A stretch of DNA of 64,000 bases from NCBI GenBank assembly GCA_015501595.1, contig JADNRX010000270.1, positions 1 to 64,000 on the forward strand, given 5' to 3'. The first letter of the stretch is position 1, and the number at the start of each line of letters is the position of its first letter. This document shows, piece by piece, positions 1 through 9,566 of this stretch. The notes below the pieces were generated by a model. That model did not search any database, had not been told where the DNA came from, and was given only the letters and a program-made list of their open reading frames with translations. A program made the translations under genes and the position numbers. This DNA comes from Hymenopellis radicata (taxonomy: Eukaryota; Basidiomycota; Agaricomycetes; Agaricales; Physalacriaceae).

Positions 1-116
1 GAGCGTCCAAGTCCAAAAGCGTCTGGGACCCATAAAAGGAGCATGATTCCCACGGCAGGAATGACGCGTCCAACGCGCGTCCTAAGCAGGACCTCCATCA
101 CCTCGAGCTCATCATC

Positions 117-1751
117 ATGGCCGACGTCGAAATGAAGCCCGCGGATAGCAAAGACAAGAAGGACGAAGAGGAGACGCTCGTCGAAGAGCCCAAGAAGGAA
201 CCAGAGACGCCAGTGTCGGAAATAAAGTCGAATATCGCACTTATAGAGCGGGCTGTATCGACATTGGAGCCTCGCTTTACCCATCGCGCGCTCCGGACGC
301 TCACCGGTCTGTGCAAAAAGCTCGATGATACCATTCTCTGTACCGCTATATCAGAGGTCTACCCGAAAGGTATGTCAATAGTTTTGAGGTGGCAGATTGG
401 ATTTGACACTCCCCCAAGGTTCGTCTGTAAAGGATGGTCTGCTTTTGTGGCTACCGACGCTCGAGGTGGCCACACAAGAGATGGATGTAGACACAGCCGC
501 ACCACCTGCTAAACCCCCGTCCGAGCCGCTCCCAGAAGTCGAGATATATTTCCGGTTGTTGCTCATCCATCAGTTGCTCAAGTCGTCCGACAAGTATCCA
601 AAGGCCTTGGAACTTGTACATCAGACAGTGGAAAAGATGCAGGCCTTGAACCGGAGAAGCATGGATCCTATTGCCGCCAAGATTTGGTTTGCCGTCGAAC
701 GCGCCTACGAACTGGGTGGTGAGATTGCCGATGCGCGACCGTATGTCTTTCTTTTACCCTCAGCTTCTTATCTAAATTGCAGTTTTAGATTATTCTTGGC
801 TGCTCAACGAACCGCATCTCTGCGCCACGATGATGAAGCACAAGCTTCCCTCATCAACCGTCTTCTGCGCAGCTACCTCCATTACAGCTTGTACGACCAG
901 GCCGACAAACTCGTATCCAAAACCACCTTCCCGAATGCGCGGCCAACCCTCAATACGCCCGCTACCACTACTTCATTGGTCGCATCAAAGCCGTCCAATT
1001 GAACTACATAGCAACCTTCAGCAAGCCATCGTCGGTCACCACCTGCAAAGGTCGCTCCGGGCTTCTACCAAGCCGTGCATAAGCTCTTCGTTGTTGTCGA
1101 GCTTCTCATGGGCGATATTCCCGACCGGAGTCTATTTCGCCACCCGGTACTGGAGAAGGCGCTTAGCGGGTACTTTGAAATCGTCAAGGCCGTCCGCACA
1201 GGCTCCTCTCTCAGTTCCAGACAACGCTTTCGAAGCACGCTGCCCAGTTCGAATCAGACAAGACGTACACGTTAATTGTCCGGCTCAGACAGAATGTCAT
1301 CAAGACGGGTATCAGGAGGTTGTCGCTATCGTATTCACGTATTTCGCTGCGTGATATTTGCTTAAAGCTCCATCTCGACTCGGAGGAGGACGCGGAGTAC
1401 ATTGTGGGCAAGGCTATCCGTGATGGCGTTATGAGGGCAAGATAGTACACGAGAAGGGCTGGTTAGAATGTGGGACGCAGAAGAACGCGTAATGGATCAG
1501 AAGTTGGCGAACTATTTCAGCGACGAATCGCGTATTGTTTGGAGCTGCACAACCAAAGTGTCAAGGTTTGTTTTTTGTCAGCTGTCTCGAACGAGCCTGA
1601 CCTATGTTTTCTCAAGGCGATGCGGTACCCGCTCAATGCCCACAGGAAAGAGCTCGCTGCTGCTGAGGGTGCGCGCGAACGTCAGAAGGAACTCGCAAAG
1701 GAAATTCAGGACGGGGACCTAGATGACGACGACATGGGTGAGGAGTTCTGA
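117..1751 (+). CDS. RPN3: 26S proteasome regulatory subunit Rpn3 (PSMD3), frame-broken
   Basis: Non-catalytic PCI-domain subunit of the 19S lid that deubiquitinates and feeds substrates to the 20S core. The N-terminus is acidic and lysine-rich. The body matches the family through segments such as [37 protein letters not shown] and [20 protein letters not shown], ending in an acidic tail (DDDDMGEEF). Introns start near 369 (gtatgtcaat), 742 (gtatgtcttt) and 1567 (gtttgttttt). ATG 117 is the first in-frame start. Reading frame changes at least six times between about 930 and 1492. Most changes are single bases missing from runs (ccc at 930-932, aaa at 1047-1049, gg at 1201-1202, g near 1433), and one is an extra a at 1491-1492. 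Conservation continues across every break with no substitution-type stop. The subunit is essential in yeast, so assembly error is more likely than a pseudogene. Confidence 0.9.
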
Positions 1752-2233
1752 ACGATGTATTATTTATCCAGAAACTCGATGGGTGGTGGGTGGTGGACGC
1801 GTATCGAAATCCAAAAATCTCGCTGGAATGTGTTTGAAAATGTGTAGAAACACCCGTGGTGGAACGTTTGAATGGCGGTGACATCTTTTTATCCTGACGA
1901 GCGAGATGAAAAGTTAGAGTGAAGGTTGAGATAACACCCATCTATAAGCAAGTGGCAGGAGACTTGGCTCAGTATGAATCGATATCGAAGCAAGCGCCAG
2001 GTCAAGTTCTAAACTTCGGGGCTTAGACGAGACGTGGAAGAACACTACAGACAATGGTATTAGATAGGTAAATGCCATCCGAACGCCGACTCAAGTTGTG
2101 TGGCCAAATTCACGGGCTCCTCTGTTTGACCTTGTGGCTTATCGCATTGCTTAGTCTTGTTCACTGTTCAACATTCTCGCCTTCCGATATCTGTTAAGGC
2201 TTGCTTGCTATGGCTAAAAGTTCTTCGACTGAA

Positions 2234-2336
2234 GATCCTTTTGGAAGACTTCTCCTCGAAACTGTCCTGGGTAGCCATTCAGTCTTTGTTGATCTGCGCT
2301 TTCATGCAAACTAGGATCCTTCTTGGATTCAAAAGA
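2234..2336. repeat. diverged direct repeat, unit 1
   Basis: Begins gatccttttggaaga, contains tcctgggtagcc and ends near ttcaaaaga. The same order of blocks recurs about 425 bp downstream at 2659-2770. The copies clearly share ancestry but have many substitutions between the blocks. Confidence 0.55.
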
Positions 2337-2658
2337 GACTATAGTAGTCGGTATAATTTTCGGCATGATGAATGGACGCGCCACTGTAAGATGCTCACGG
2401 CAGTGTAAAGGAAAGAAGTTCATTCAGCACGTCCCCCCCGCCCGCCTCTTCGTGTCCCGCAAGGTCCTCCAAAACCATAAGCGCCTTCCAGCCATCATCG
2501 AATCCGTCGACGTACCCTCGCTCAGGTCTCAAAGTCGTTCTAAAAGCAATCCCAAACGACAAACCAAATTGGCTTTGCTGAGGCGACAAATACTCGGGCT
2601 GCCGCTCCTCCCAAGTCCGCCAAAGTCAAATCCTCCTTTAGACGGCTTGTGCTTGGCT

Positions 2659-2770
2659 GATCCTTTTGGAAGATACGCTCACGAAATGTCTTGGGTAGCC
2701 TTGAATCACGCGGCTAACGACTTCGTCCACGCTTTCATCCCGATTGGGAACCTTCTTGGCTTCAAAAAGG
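2659..2770. repeat. diverged direct repeat, unit 2
   Basis: Second copy of the unit at 2234-2336, same orientation. It has gatccttttggaaga, tcttgggtagcc and ttcaaaaag in the same order and similar spacing. It may be a duplicated exon fragment read on the minus strand. Confidence 0.55.
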
Positions 2771-3230
2771 GCTGACTCGCCAAGAGGCCTTCCGACTTCG
2801 ACTTGAAGACTCGTTGGGTATACTGGTAGCACGCCTCCCTCTGCGTCGCATCTCTTCTTGTAACTTATGCTCCTGCTTCGGACGTTGTTCCCTCATGTGG
2901 CGTCTGCTCCACCTCTTCGCCCGGGGGGATGTCGTCGTGGGTGGTACGTCTTCGCCTCGCACCCTCTTCTGTTGGGCGGGGGAGTCCTGGTGCCCTTCCC
3001 TCTTCAGTGGGGGCGCCTCCCTTTACCTTTGGTGTGTGCATCTTAGTCAGGGGGCAAGAAATTGAAAGAGATATCTGTGTAAAAGGTGGTTAGCTACGGC
3101 CACGAGAGGGATGTTTATCTCCATACCATTGACATAAGTAACCACTCTGCGAATGTAAGTAAGCTACTACGGCTACGAAATCTATACTGAACGGGAACAA
3201 GTCAGCCAAAGTTAGACAAGTATCGGAATT

Positions 3231-3967
3231 TCACTTACTAGTAAGAAGTGCGGGCACATAGTTAAGCTTTGGGACTAACGCGTCCGCGTAGGCGCACGTC
3301 GACACATGCTTGTCATGTAACCTGCATCGATTAACAGAGTCAGATAAATTCAAAGTTGTCGCGACGACTTTACCGAACTCGCGTGAAGCAAGCAATCCCG
3401 CATCGACGAGAAATGCTCGAGGATATCCGAGGCGTAGCGTTTCTGTCAGGGTATCTGCGTAACAGTCTTGTAGACGACGACGTTCAGTCGGCACGGAGCC
3501 AAACTGTCTTTCACCGGCACTTGGCCAAATGAGTCGTGACACCAGACGCCAGCACAAATCGTTGCTCTGTGTGAGCTGAATGAAGAACAGCCGGTTAGCA
3601 TAACAACAGCGAGAACACACACAACGACAACCTACCAGGAAGTGTCCAACATCGAGCCGAAGAATTAACATCTCCAGCGCAGAGCCCGGCGTTCCACGTT
3701 GACGTCGTCGTCCGCATTGCGAAGTCCAGTGTTTGACGGCAGTGGGACAAGTACCGAGGTCGAGGTAGCTGACAGTAAAGTCAGTACTGAATGCGAAGAT
3801 CCATGAAAGACACTTACCATTGAACAAGGAGGGGGAACGCGATGGCCTTCCGTAAATACGTGAGTAAAAGTGCAGTTCAATAGAGTGCTGGTGAACAGCT
3901 CACCAATAAAGCGGCCTTCAAAAGTAAAGCTAAACCCACAATAAGACGAGGTGACGGACGTCGACAT
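3231..3967 (-). CDS. possible eroded or hypothetical gene
   Basis: Not recognised. Minus-strand frames from 3967 (starting MSTSVTSSYCGFSFTFEG) can be joined to the downstream frame through plausible short introns (donor gtaagtgtct just after the codons PCSM, then gtaggttgtc...ttcattcag). The N-terminal part has the serine/threonine-rich, beta-strand look of basidiomycete secreted or surface proteins, but no signal peptide is convincing. A segment near 3490-3535 (ggagccaaactgtctttcaccggc) recurs in diverged form at about 4030-4060, suggesting an ancient repeat or module. It could be noise in non-coding DNA. Confidence 0.25.
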
Positions 3968-5108
3968 ATGCCAGGTAAGACCACGAGTTCAACGTGAGTC
4001 GAAACCCGTCGTCTCGTGGATCAGCCGGCGCGGAGCTAGACTGTTATTCACCGGCGCGAAGCCAAAATGATTGCGTCCGACGGTGCAAGCAGGTCGTTTC
4101 ATTCATTGGTGAACACTGAACACCATCCTGCAGATGGACAACATGGGTAAGTAGTCAGACAACAAGAAAGTAAAGCCTTACTGACGTGAACAAGGCAGCG
4201 GTAAGGGTACACTGACACCACTCGATAATGATACACAAATCGCGAACGGGAGATTGTGGAGTCAAGGCGGTATCACGTCTGACGGTGTATCCAGAGGCGG
4301 GCGGTACCGAGGCAAGTCGTACTGTAATGGGAATGAGTTCAGGATTCGTAGAAGACGAAATCAGCGACTCACATGGGAAGTCCGATCGTTTGTTTCCTTG
4401 TGATTAAGGGGCTTCAAGTTAATCAGCACGCGCCGCTCGTTGCAGTGGCGCTCTAATGCTTGGAGTCGCTGCGGTCGCTGTAACCCCGGTACTTGCTCCT
4501 TCCGCTGTTTATGCCCCCACGCAACGCCAGAGTCATTCGACTGCATTCACGCGATCACTAGGGACAGACAATCATACCCTGCAAGACGCCATCTTCCATC
4601 GTTTCTCCCATCTCTCATCGAAAGCCCGACCATGCCTGATTTCGCACTGTTCAATGTTCGCCGGTAGACGTTGTCCACCGCAACTACGGAAACATCTATA
4701 TGACAGGAAATGCCCACGGACAGTTCACCACCTCTAGACATTGGTACACCGCATGCAGAAAGGCCGTCAAGTCTTCCTCCTCCTGCGATCCTACATTGCT
4801 GTTATGTACCCAGTAGCTATGGTGGAGGCTCTCCAGAGGGGCGATCCGGTGCCGAGCAGGCTAAACTTGTTTTCGTCCGACCTCATCCTTTACGACGTGC
4901 CACAAGTCACAAAGTTTTCCCCAGACAAAGTAAGCATGAACCTCCCCATGCTTCGCGATGTTGACATTAAAGACTAGTCGCGAAATAGCGGGGTTGGCTA
5001 TTCAAGTCCTGTTAGGCGTTTTTCGTAGGAATACCAAGGCTTCGATAAATACATGGATGTCCTTTGGTTCAAAAGTGAAGGAGGCTTGCTCAGAGAACCT
5101 AGGCTGCA
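3968..5108. other. gene-poor stretch with coding-like remnants
   Basis: No complete gene. Around 4660-4740 a plus-strand frame reads DVVHRNYGNIYMTGNAHGQ, which looks like a protein fragment but lacks an intact frame on either side. At about 4010-4075 there is a diverged copy of the block near 3490-3535. The rest shows nothing I can name. Confidence 0.35.
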
Positions 5109-6667
5109 TCACGTATTTTCCAGTTGGAAGCCGACTCTTTCACCGAGACTTAGCACCAATCGTTCTGGAGACCAAGCGCCTTTATTTTCGATGACCGTGA
5201 CGACCAGGCCAAGTAATCCATGCAGATTCAATCTCTTTTGAAGTATCACGTCCGCCATAGGGTTCGGCCAAACGCGGATCCCCTTGCGATGCAAGACTCG
5301 TAGTCCGTCGATATACGAGGAACGATTCTTTGCAAGAAGAAGACTAGTGGGAAATGAATCAGCACCCAACCCCGAGCGAACATACTTGTCTTCCCACATT
5401 AGCGTTGGACCCCCTATCACAAACAACGCCTTGTCGAAGCTGCACCCCGGCTCTACATCTCCCGCTTTCCCCACAGAAGCAACTGCGCTCAAGAAGGACG
5501 GGTTTGTCATTACACACTCTTGTCTTTGGTGTTCGACAATGAGGATTCGCAGCGAAAACATCTAGAAGGAATTACTTGGGCCAGCGGTATACCTTTCGGA
5601 AATCTACGAACCTATTCAAGCATTATTATTCGTCTACGCTCCGAAGCGGAGCCTAGGTCAATCCAAACCCACTTCTGCAGGTCTGCGGATGAGCGAACCG
5701 GTTGGAACAATCGAGGGTCTCTGTGACCAAATATGGACATTTTTATACCTTCTGCGGCCATATCCTCCGTCCTCATGGGCTTGTGAGTGGAAGGTGGTAT
5801 GACGAAAATGAAAACTTCTCTCGCAGTTCGGATTTCACTGTTGGTCGGCTCGTCGTCAGATTCTTGGAGATCGAGTAGCAGAGCGTTGACCTCTTCCTCG
5901 TCGCGGTCGCTAACGTCTTCAGCGCGGGCAGATTCGTACTGTTCGATGTGCTGTTCAAGGTTCACGCTGTTGTCCGCTTTGTCAAGCTGCTTGCGTAGAT
6001 GGCGGTTTTTTTTGGGATGGTCCATACGTCGTTGAAGCGGTGGGTCGTTCATGGTGTCGCGGCTCGGATTGTAGCGTTGGTTGCGATGTGCAGGGTTAGT
6101 GTCCTGCATTGTCGCCTCTTGAAAAGCAACGACGTGAGGGTAAGAACTGCTGGCTTCGGGTGGCGTGAGTAGAAGTTGCTTCTGCCCTTTGCTGAAACTT
6201 TCAGCCTGGCGCTCGTTCGAGGTAAACGACGCAAAATTATGGGGGGGGGTGGTGATCGGGAATAGGCACTGATGTCAGTATGCTGCCGAGGATGTGATCC
6301 GGGAGCGGGCGGGGCGGGTATCATACCTACCAACGATGGGCGCGGGAGACCCCCGCATGGCAGGCAAGCCGAGCGTTGCACATTCAGCATTAAAAGATCG
6401 GCAATAGGGATTCTCTGAGGTGGGGATATCGGGAAACTGGGGCACGTCGAGCGTTGTGTCCCACTGTTCACGAAATTGGAGGGCTGTACAGGAGGTAGCT
6501 CTGAAGCGATATCAGTTAGGGCCTTCCACTTCGTATCTCTCCGACGTTGTTCCCGCCACTCCGTGATGCCCTGGTTGGTTTCCTCGTTTCTGAAAAAGGG
6601 GCGGAGCGCGAACTATTTCTCGATCGGTCGCAAGCCGTGTCTTGTTCGTAGGATTCGTGTCGATCAT
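5109..6667 (-). CDS. conserved-looking hypothetical protein, multi-exon, frame-broken
   Basis: Not recognised. The likely start is ATG at 6667 (MIDTNPTNKTRLATDREIVR). Stretches of clear coding character follow in order: NQGITEWREQRRRDTKWKAL, REQWDTTLDVPQFPDIPTSE, NFASFTSNERQAESFSKGQK, then an acidic segment (ARAEDVSDRDEEEVNALLLD) and a compact C-terminal part (GIRVWPNPMADVILQKRLNL) ending at 5109. An intron probably starts at gtaggtatga (about 6335), and another probably covers 5562-5634. Frames change at a T run near 6594 and close to a G9 run at 6241-6249, as in other genes here. The charged, low-complexity middle and lack of signal peptide suggest a nuclear or cytosolic protein. Exon joins are provisional. 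Confidence 0.45.
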
Positions 6668-7199
6668 GGTAGTAAGGGTGCAAGCCCGTCGCTTTCATGT
6701 GTCGTGCACCTTTACCCACCGCACCGCCTGGATAAGTGAAGATTCCATAGGCTGTGGTGTTTGGGGATCTGAGGTCGTATGGACATGTGTGCGGACAGCT
6801 TCGCATATGTACATGATTTTCTGAGGTTCAGGTTGGCGTTCTGAGCATACGAGAATGAAGTAAAGACATTACGCACCTTGTCATCGTTGTGGGAAGGTTC
6901 AAGTAAGTCCATTGTGAATGATGGCCCCCAGTTTATTACATACCTTCCACAGGTCCAGTGGCCTGTCAAGGAGGACGCGGGGCACCTCTGACGTGCACAG
7001 CAGATGGATAAATATGCATTTGAAAGGTCAATGGTCTCGCGAAGCGTCGTCGTAGAGATTAAATTCGAGAGAACACGACAGTATGTCAGTGCAAGCCGTG
7101 CGGCCCGAAAGTCCGAACAACAGAGCTTGTTTGTCCCGGTTCATGCCATTCAGTGGACTTTCAACGGAATCAGAACATCTCTGTTTTAGTGGTTCAAGA
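6668..7199. other. intergenic region between divergent genes
   Basis: About 530 bp between the minus-strand hypothetical gene and the plus-strand kinase-like gene. Open frames are short and unrelated to any family I know. It probably carries both promoters; no clear TATA element is visible. Confidence 0.4.
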
Positions 7200-8692
7200 A
7201 TGCTCAAGACAGCTGCGGTCACTTTATCCCTAGTCTCTGCGGCTTCTGCTATCTATGCATTCCGCGACCTCAGAATCATTCGACTCCGCTCACTCCGGGA
7301 ACGCGCCGTATGGACATGGCGATCATGGTGCTGGAACTACCCAGTCCCTTTAGATCTCGAAGACTGGAGGATGCCTGAATCAGATGACGATTACTCCTTT
7401 GCTTTGGCTCAGCGCATTCAGTCAATCTGGAGATTCCTTGCTCCATTTTTTCTGACGCGTGGCTACGTGCTGTACGTCGTAGACAGAGGATTTCAGCTTC
7501 GGCCACATCCACTGGGTCCCTCGTGTTGTAAGGACACGACGCAGCCGTATGCGCGCTGCTTCTATGAACAGAACAGTGATGCGGAATTCTGTTGGGAGGT
7601 AGGGATACTATGTTCTACTTCAGCAAACAGGTGTTGATACGAGTTCTGTGTAGTCATGGTTAACTTGGCCAGCTCGAGACCTCCGTGGAAGAGAGGACGT
7701 CTTCAAGTTCGTGTTTTCGTGGCTATTGATTTTTTTGCCTTACCATCTTGTGGCAGACTCGTCTCAGGCCGTAACCCAACCAAGGAGGTTGAAGTCCTTC
7801 GCCGGATGAATTCAAAATTGGCACGTCAAGACCCGCGAAATCATTGTATTCACGTCATTGAGTTCATCGAATTTGACGGTCTTGTTTTTGCTGTGATGCC
7901 AAGGTCAGTGTCGTTGATCACCTGCGTTTTCTTACTGATAAACGGTATAGATGGGACCGTGCATTTGATGTCGATTTTGGCACATTTGCGGAGCTTGTAA
8001 CACTTACTGAGGCCGTACTAGAGGTTTCCATTTCCGTCGCTCCTCCTTTCTCTGTGTTCACACACTTTCTATGTAGGGTTTGGATTTCTTGCACGAGAAC
8101 CGCATTGTTCAAGGCGATATGTTACCGCAAAACACTGCCACGAACATCATCACAAGAAGTCGTATGGCTATCTTGAAAGGTCTTCGTGCCCCAGATACCC
8201 GCTATGCGATTCTTGACTTCGGCAACGCTTTACTATACCCGTGCGATATTGCTCTGGAAGACGCCGTGGATTCTACTGAGGCTCTGAATTTCGTGTTGCG
8301 TAATCTCCCTCAACCTGATGGTTCATATAATCCCTTTCAAGCCGAGAGCCTTTTTACTGGTGTAATGTTGCAGCGCTGGGTTCGGGTATGTAGCCTTGCG
8401 AACATATTATAACCTCCGCTCATGTTACCGTTAGGTTGCTGAAGATTTCGTTCCGGAGTTAAAGTCCTTCTTCGAAGCGATGACACACGAAGATAACAAC
8501 AAGAGATTGACCGCCCGTCAGGCGCATGATTCGTTCCAAAATCTTCGTCGTGCCTTTTCTCCAGCTCAGTTGAGCCACAAAATCGAAGCCCTTCATTGGA
8601 CTCCAGGTGCGAATTTCCTGTATCTCTGGGAATATCGAGGTTCTGAAGATTCGCCAGATGGCCTTGTTCCGAAAAGAGCTTCGCTTTGGTAG
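7200..8692 (+). CDS. basidiomycete protein-kinase-like protein
   Basis: Divergent eukaryotic protein-kinase fold of a family expanded in Agaricomycetes. Recognisable parts in order: PLDLEDWRMPESDDDYSFAL, a segment with FFLTRGYVLYVVD, NPTKEVEVLRRMNSKLARQD, FDGLVFAVMPRW, FLHENRIVQGDMLPQN (catalytic-loop equivalent; Asp kept, the usual His replaced by Gln) and YAILDFGNALL (DFG). Short introns interrupt it, for example gtcagtgtcg...cggtatag after VMPR, one ending ctatgtag before GLDFLHE, and gtatgtagcc...cgttag after LQRWVR. The join between about 7598 and 7760, which should carry the ATP-binding lysine, is unclear. The Gln substitution and missing lysine region leave open a pseudokinase. An alternative start is 7371; the upstream 57 residues include a hydrophobic stretch. 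Confidence 0.7.
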
Positions 8693-8777
8693 ATTCTTTC
8701 TCCACTGCACCTTGCTGTAATGTTGCTTGCACAACTGTGTACGTGTCCCAGGCATGTATGCGGATAAGACCATAACA

Positions 8778-8795
8778 CGCTGTACATGTACAGCG
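8778..8795. repeat. 18-bp perfect palindrome followed by a T run
   Basis: cgctgtacatgtacagcg equals its own reverse complement and is followed at once by six T. It lies between the kinase-like gene and the next small gene. It could be a protein-binding site or a chance hairpin. Confidence 0.6.
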
Positions 8796-8819
8796 TTTTT
8801 TCGTTCTGCTGTCGTGAAT

Positions 8820-9074
8820 ATGTCTTCCAATCGCATGCCACCGAAGGTGGTCCTCGATTTCATTGGTCGGCGCCTGCTTGATTGTAGGAAATACAGTTTG
8901 CAGACGGAAGCGCTGTTCAAATTAATGTGAGTGATGCGAAAGATAAAGCATATGTTGTGCCACTCGCCAAAGGCGATAACGCAATCGTCTCTACATCCTC
9001 GTTCTCCGTCTCCCAGGTGCGTTACCAACCGTTTTAAGTATGGCGCTGCTGACTTCATCAAACCGCTCATGTAG
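8820..9074 (+). CDS. small hypothetical protein next to the retrotransposon
   Basis: Not recognised. ATG 8820 opens MSSNRMPPKVVLDF; after a probable intron ending tttgcag (about 8904) the frame reads AVQINVSDAKDKAYVVPLAK and continues to FSVSQ. A second intron (gtgcgttaccaaccgttttaag, very short) joins to YGAADFIKPLM and the stop at 9072-9074. The fragments look like one small cytosolic or secreted protein of about 75 residues. The first exon boundary is uncertain, and a 22-nt intron would be unusually short, so a frame error is possible. The copia element begins 130 bp downstream and may have cut its 3' UTR. Confidence 0.4.
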
Positions 9075-9203
9075 AGGACCTACATGTACAATATTAACGT
9101 TGCAGGCAAGGGCCTCGCTTATGGAATCCCGGAAGAGAAATTGCAAGCAGTCTAGTAGAATGGTATTCATAGCCGAAATTCAAATTATTCCCGTCCAGTC
9201 GAT

Positions 9204-9208
9204 GGTGT
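9204..9208. repeat. target-site duplication, left
   Basis: ggtgt immediately before the left LTR, repeated immediately after the right LTR at 14400-14404. Five base pairs is the usual copia target duplication. Confidence 0.85.
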
Positions 9209-9555
9209 TGAAAGAATATAGGCTATATATTCGAGACGCGATTCGGTTAAGAATCTGCAAGCACACTGCAAGCACACGTAAGTACACGATACAACCTCAG
9301 AGCGTGCGCGATGAGCGTAACGTCTATATTCACCTGCAAGCACACGTAAGTACACGATACAACTAAGGTGAATATAGTAAGTGTCCGTTAGAAGTACAAA
9401 TAGATTTATACACACCCTCAGAGCGTGCGCGATGAGCGTAACGTCTGAGGGAGAAGTCTCAAAAAAAGTTTCAGACGAATCCCCGCAGGCAGGCATGACC
9501 CGATCTGGTCATCACCGCTACCAGACTCGCTCAGCCTCTGCTTGCACTTCCAACA
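9209..9555 (-). repeat. 3' LTR of the copia element
   Basis: On the plus strand it runs from tgaaagaatataggc to cacttccaaca; on the coding strand it is TGTTGG...CTTTCA. It matches 14053-14399 base for base by eye. Inside it, the block cctcagagcgtgcgcgatga occurs twice, as does gcaagcacacgtaagtacac. Confidence 0.93.
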
Positions 9556-9566
9556 CTCCCCCTCAA
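9556..9566 (-). promoter_or_regulatory. polypurine tract
   Basis: Coding-strand TTGAGGGGGAG directly upstream of the 3' LTR, the expected primer for plus-strand DNA synthesis. The pol stop codon (TGA) lies within it. Confidence 0.75.

Larger units (their letters stand above)
1752..3230. other. intergenic DNA without a recognisable gene
   Basis: About 1.5 kb with only short open frames. It holds two diverged tandem copies of a roughly 105-bp unit, annotated separately. Between and after them lie pyrimidine-rich stretches with no domain I recognise. The minus-strand translation of the two units gives weakly similar peptides (FESKK... and FEAKK..., each followed by a GYP motif), so an eroded gene is possible, but there is no complete frame. 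Confidence 0.5.
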
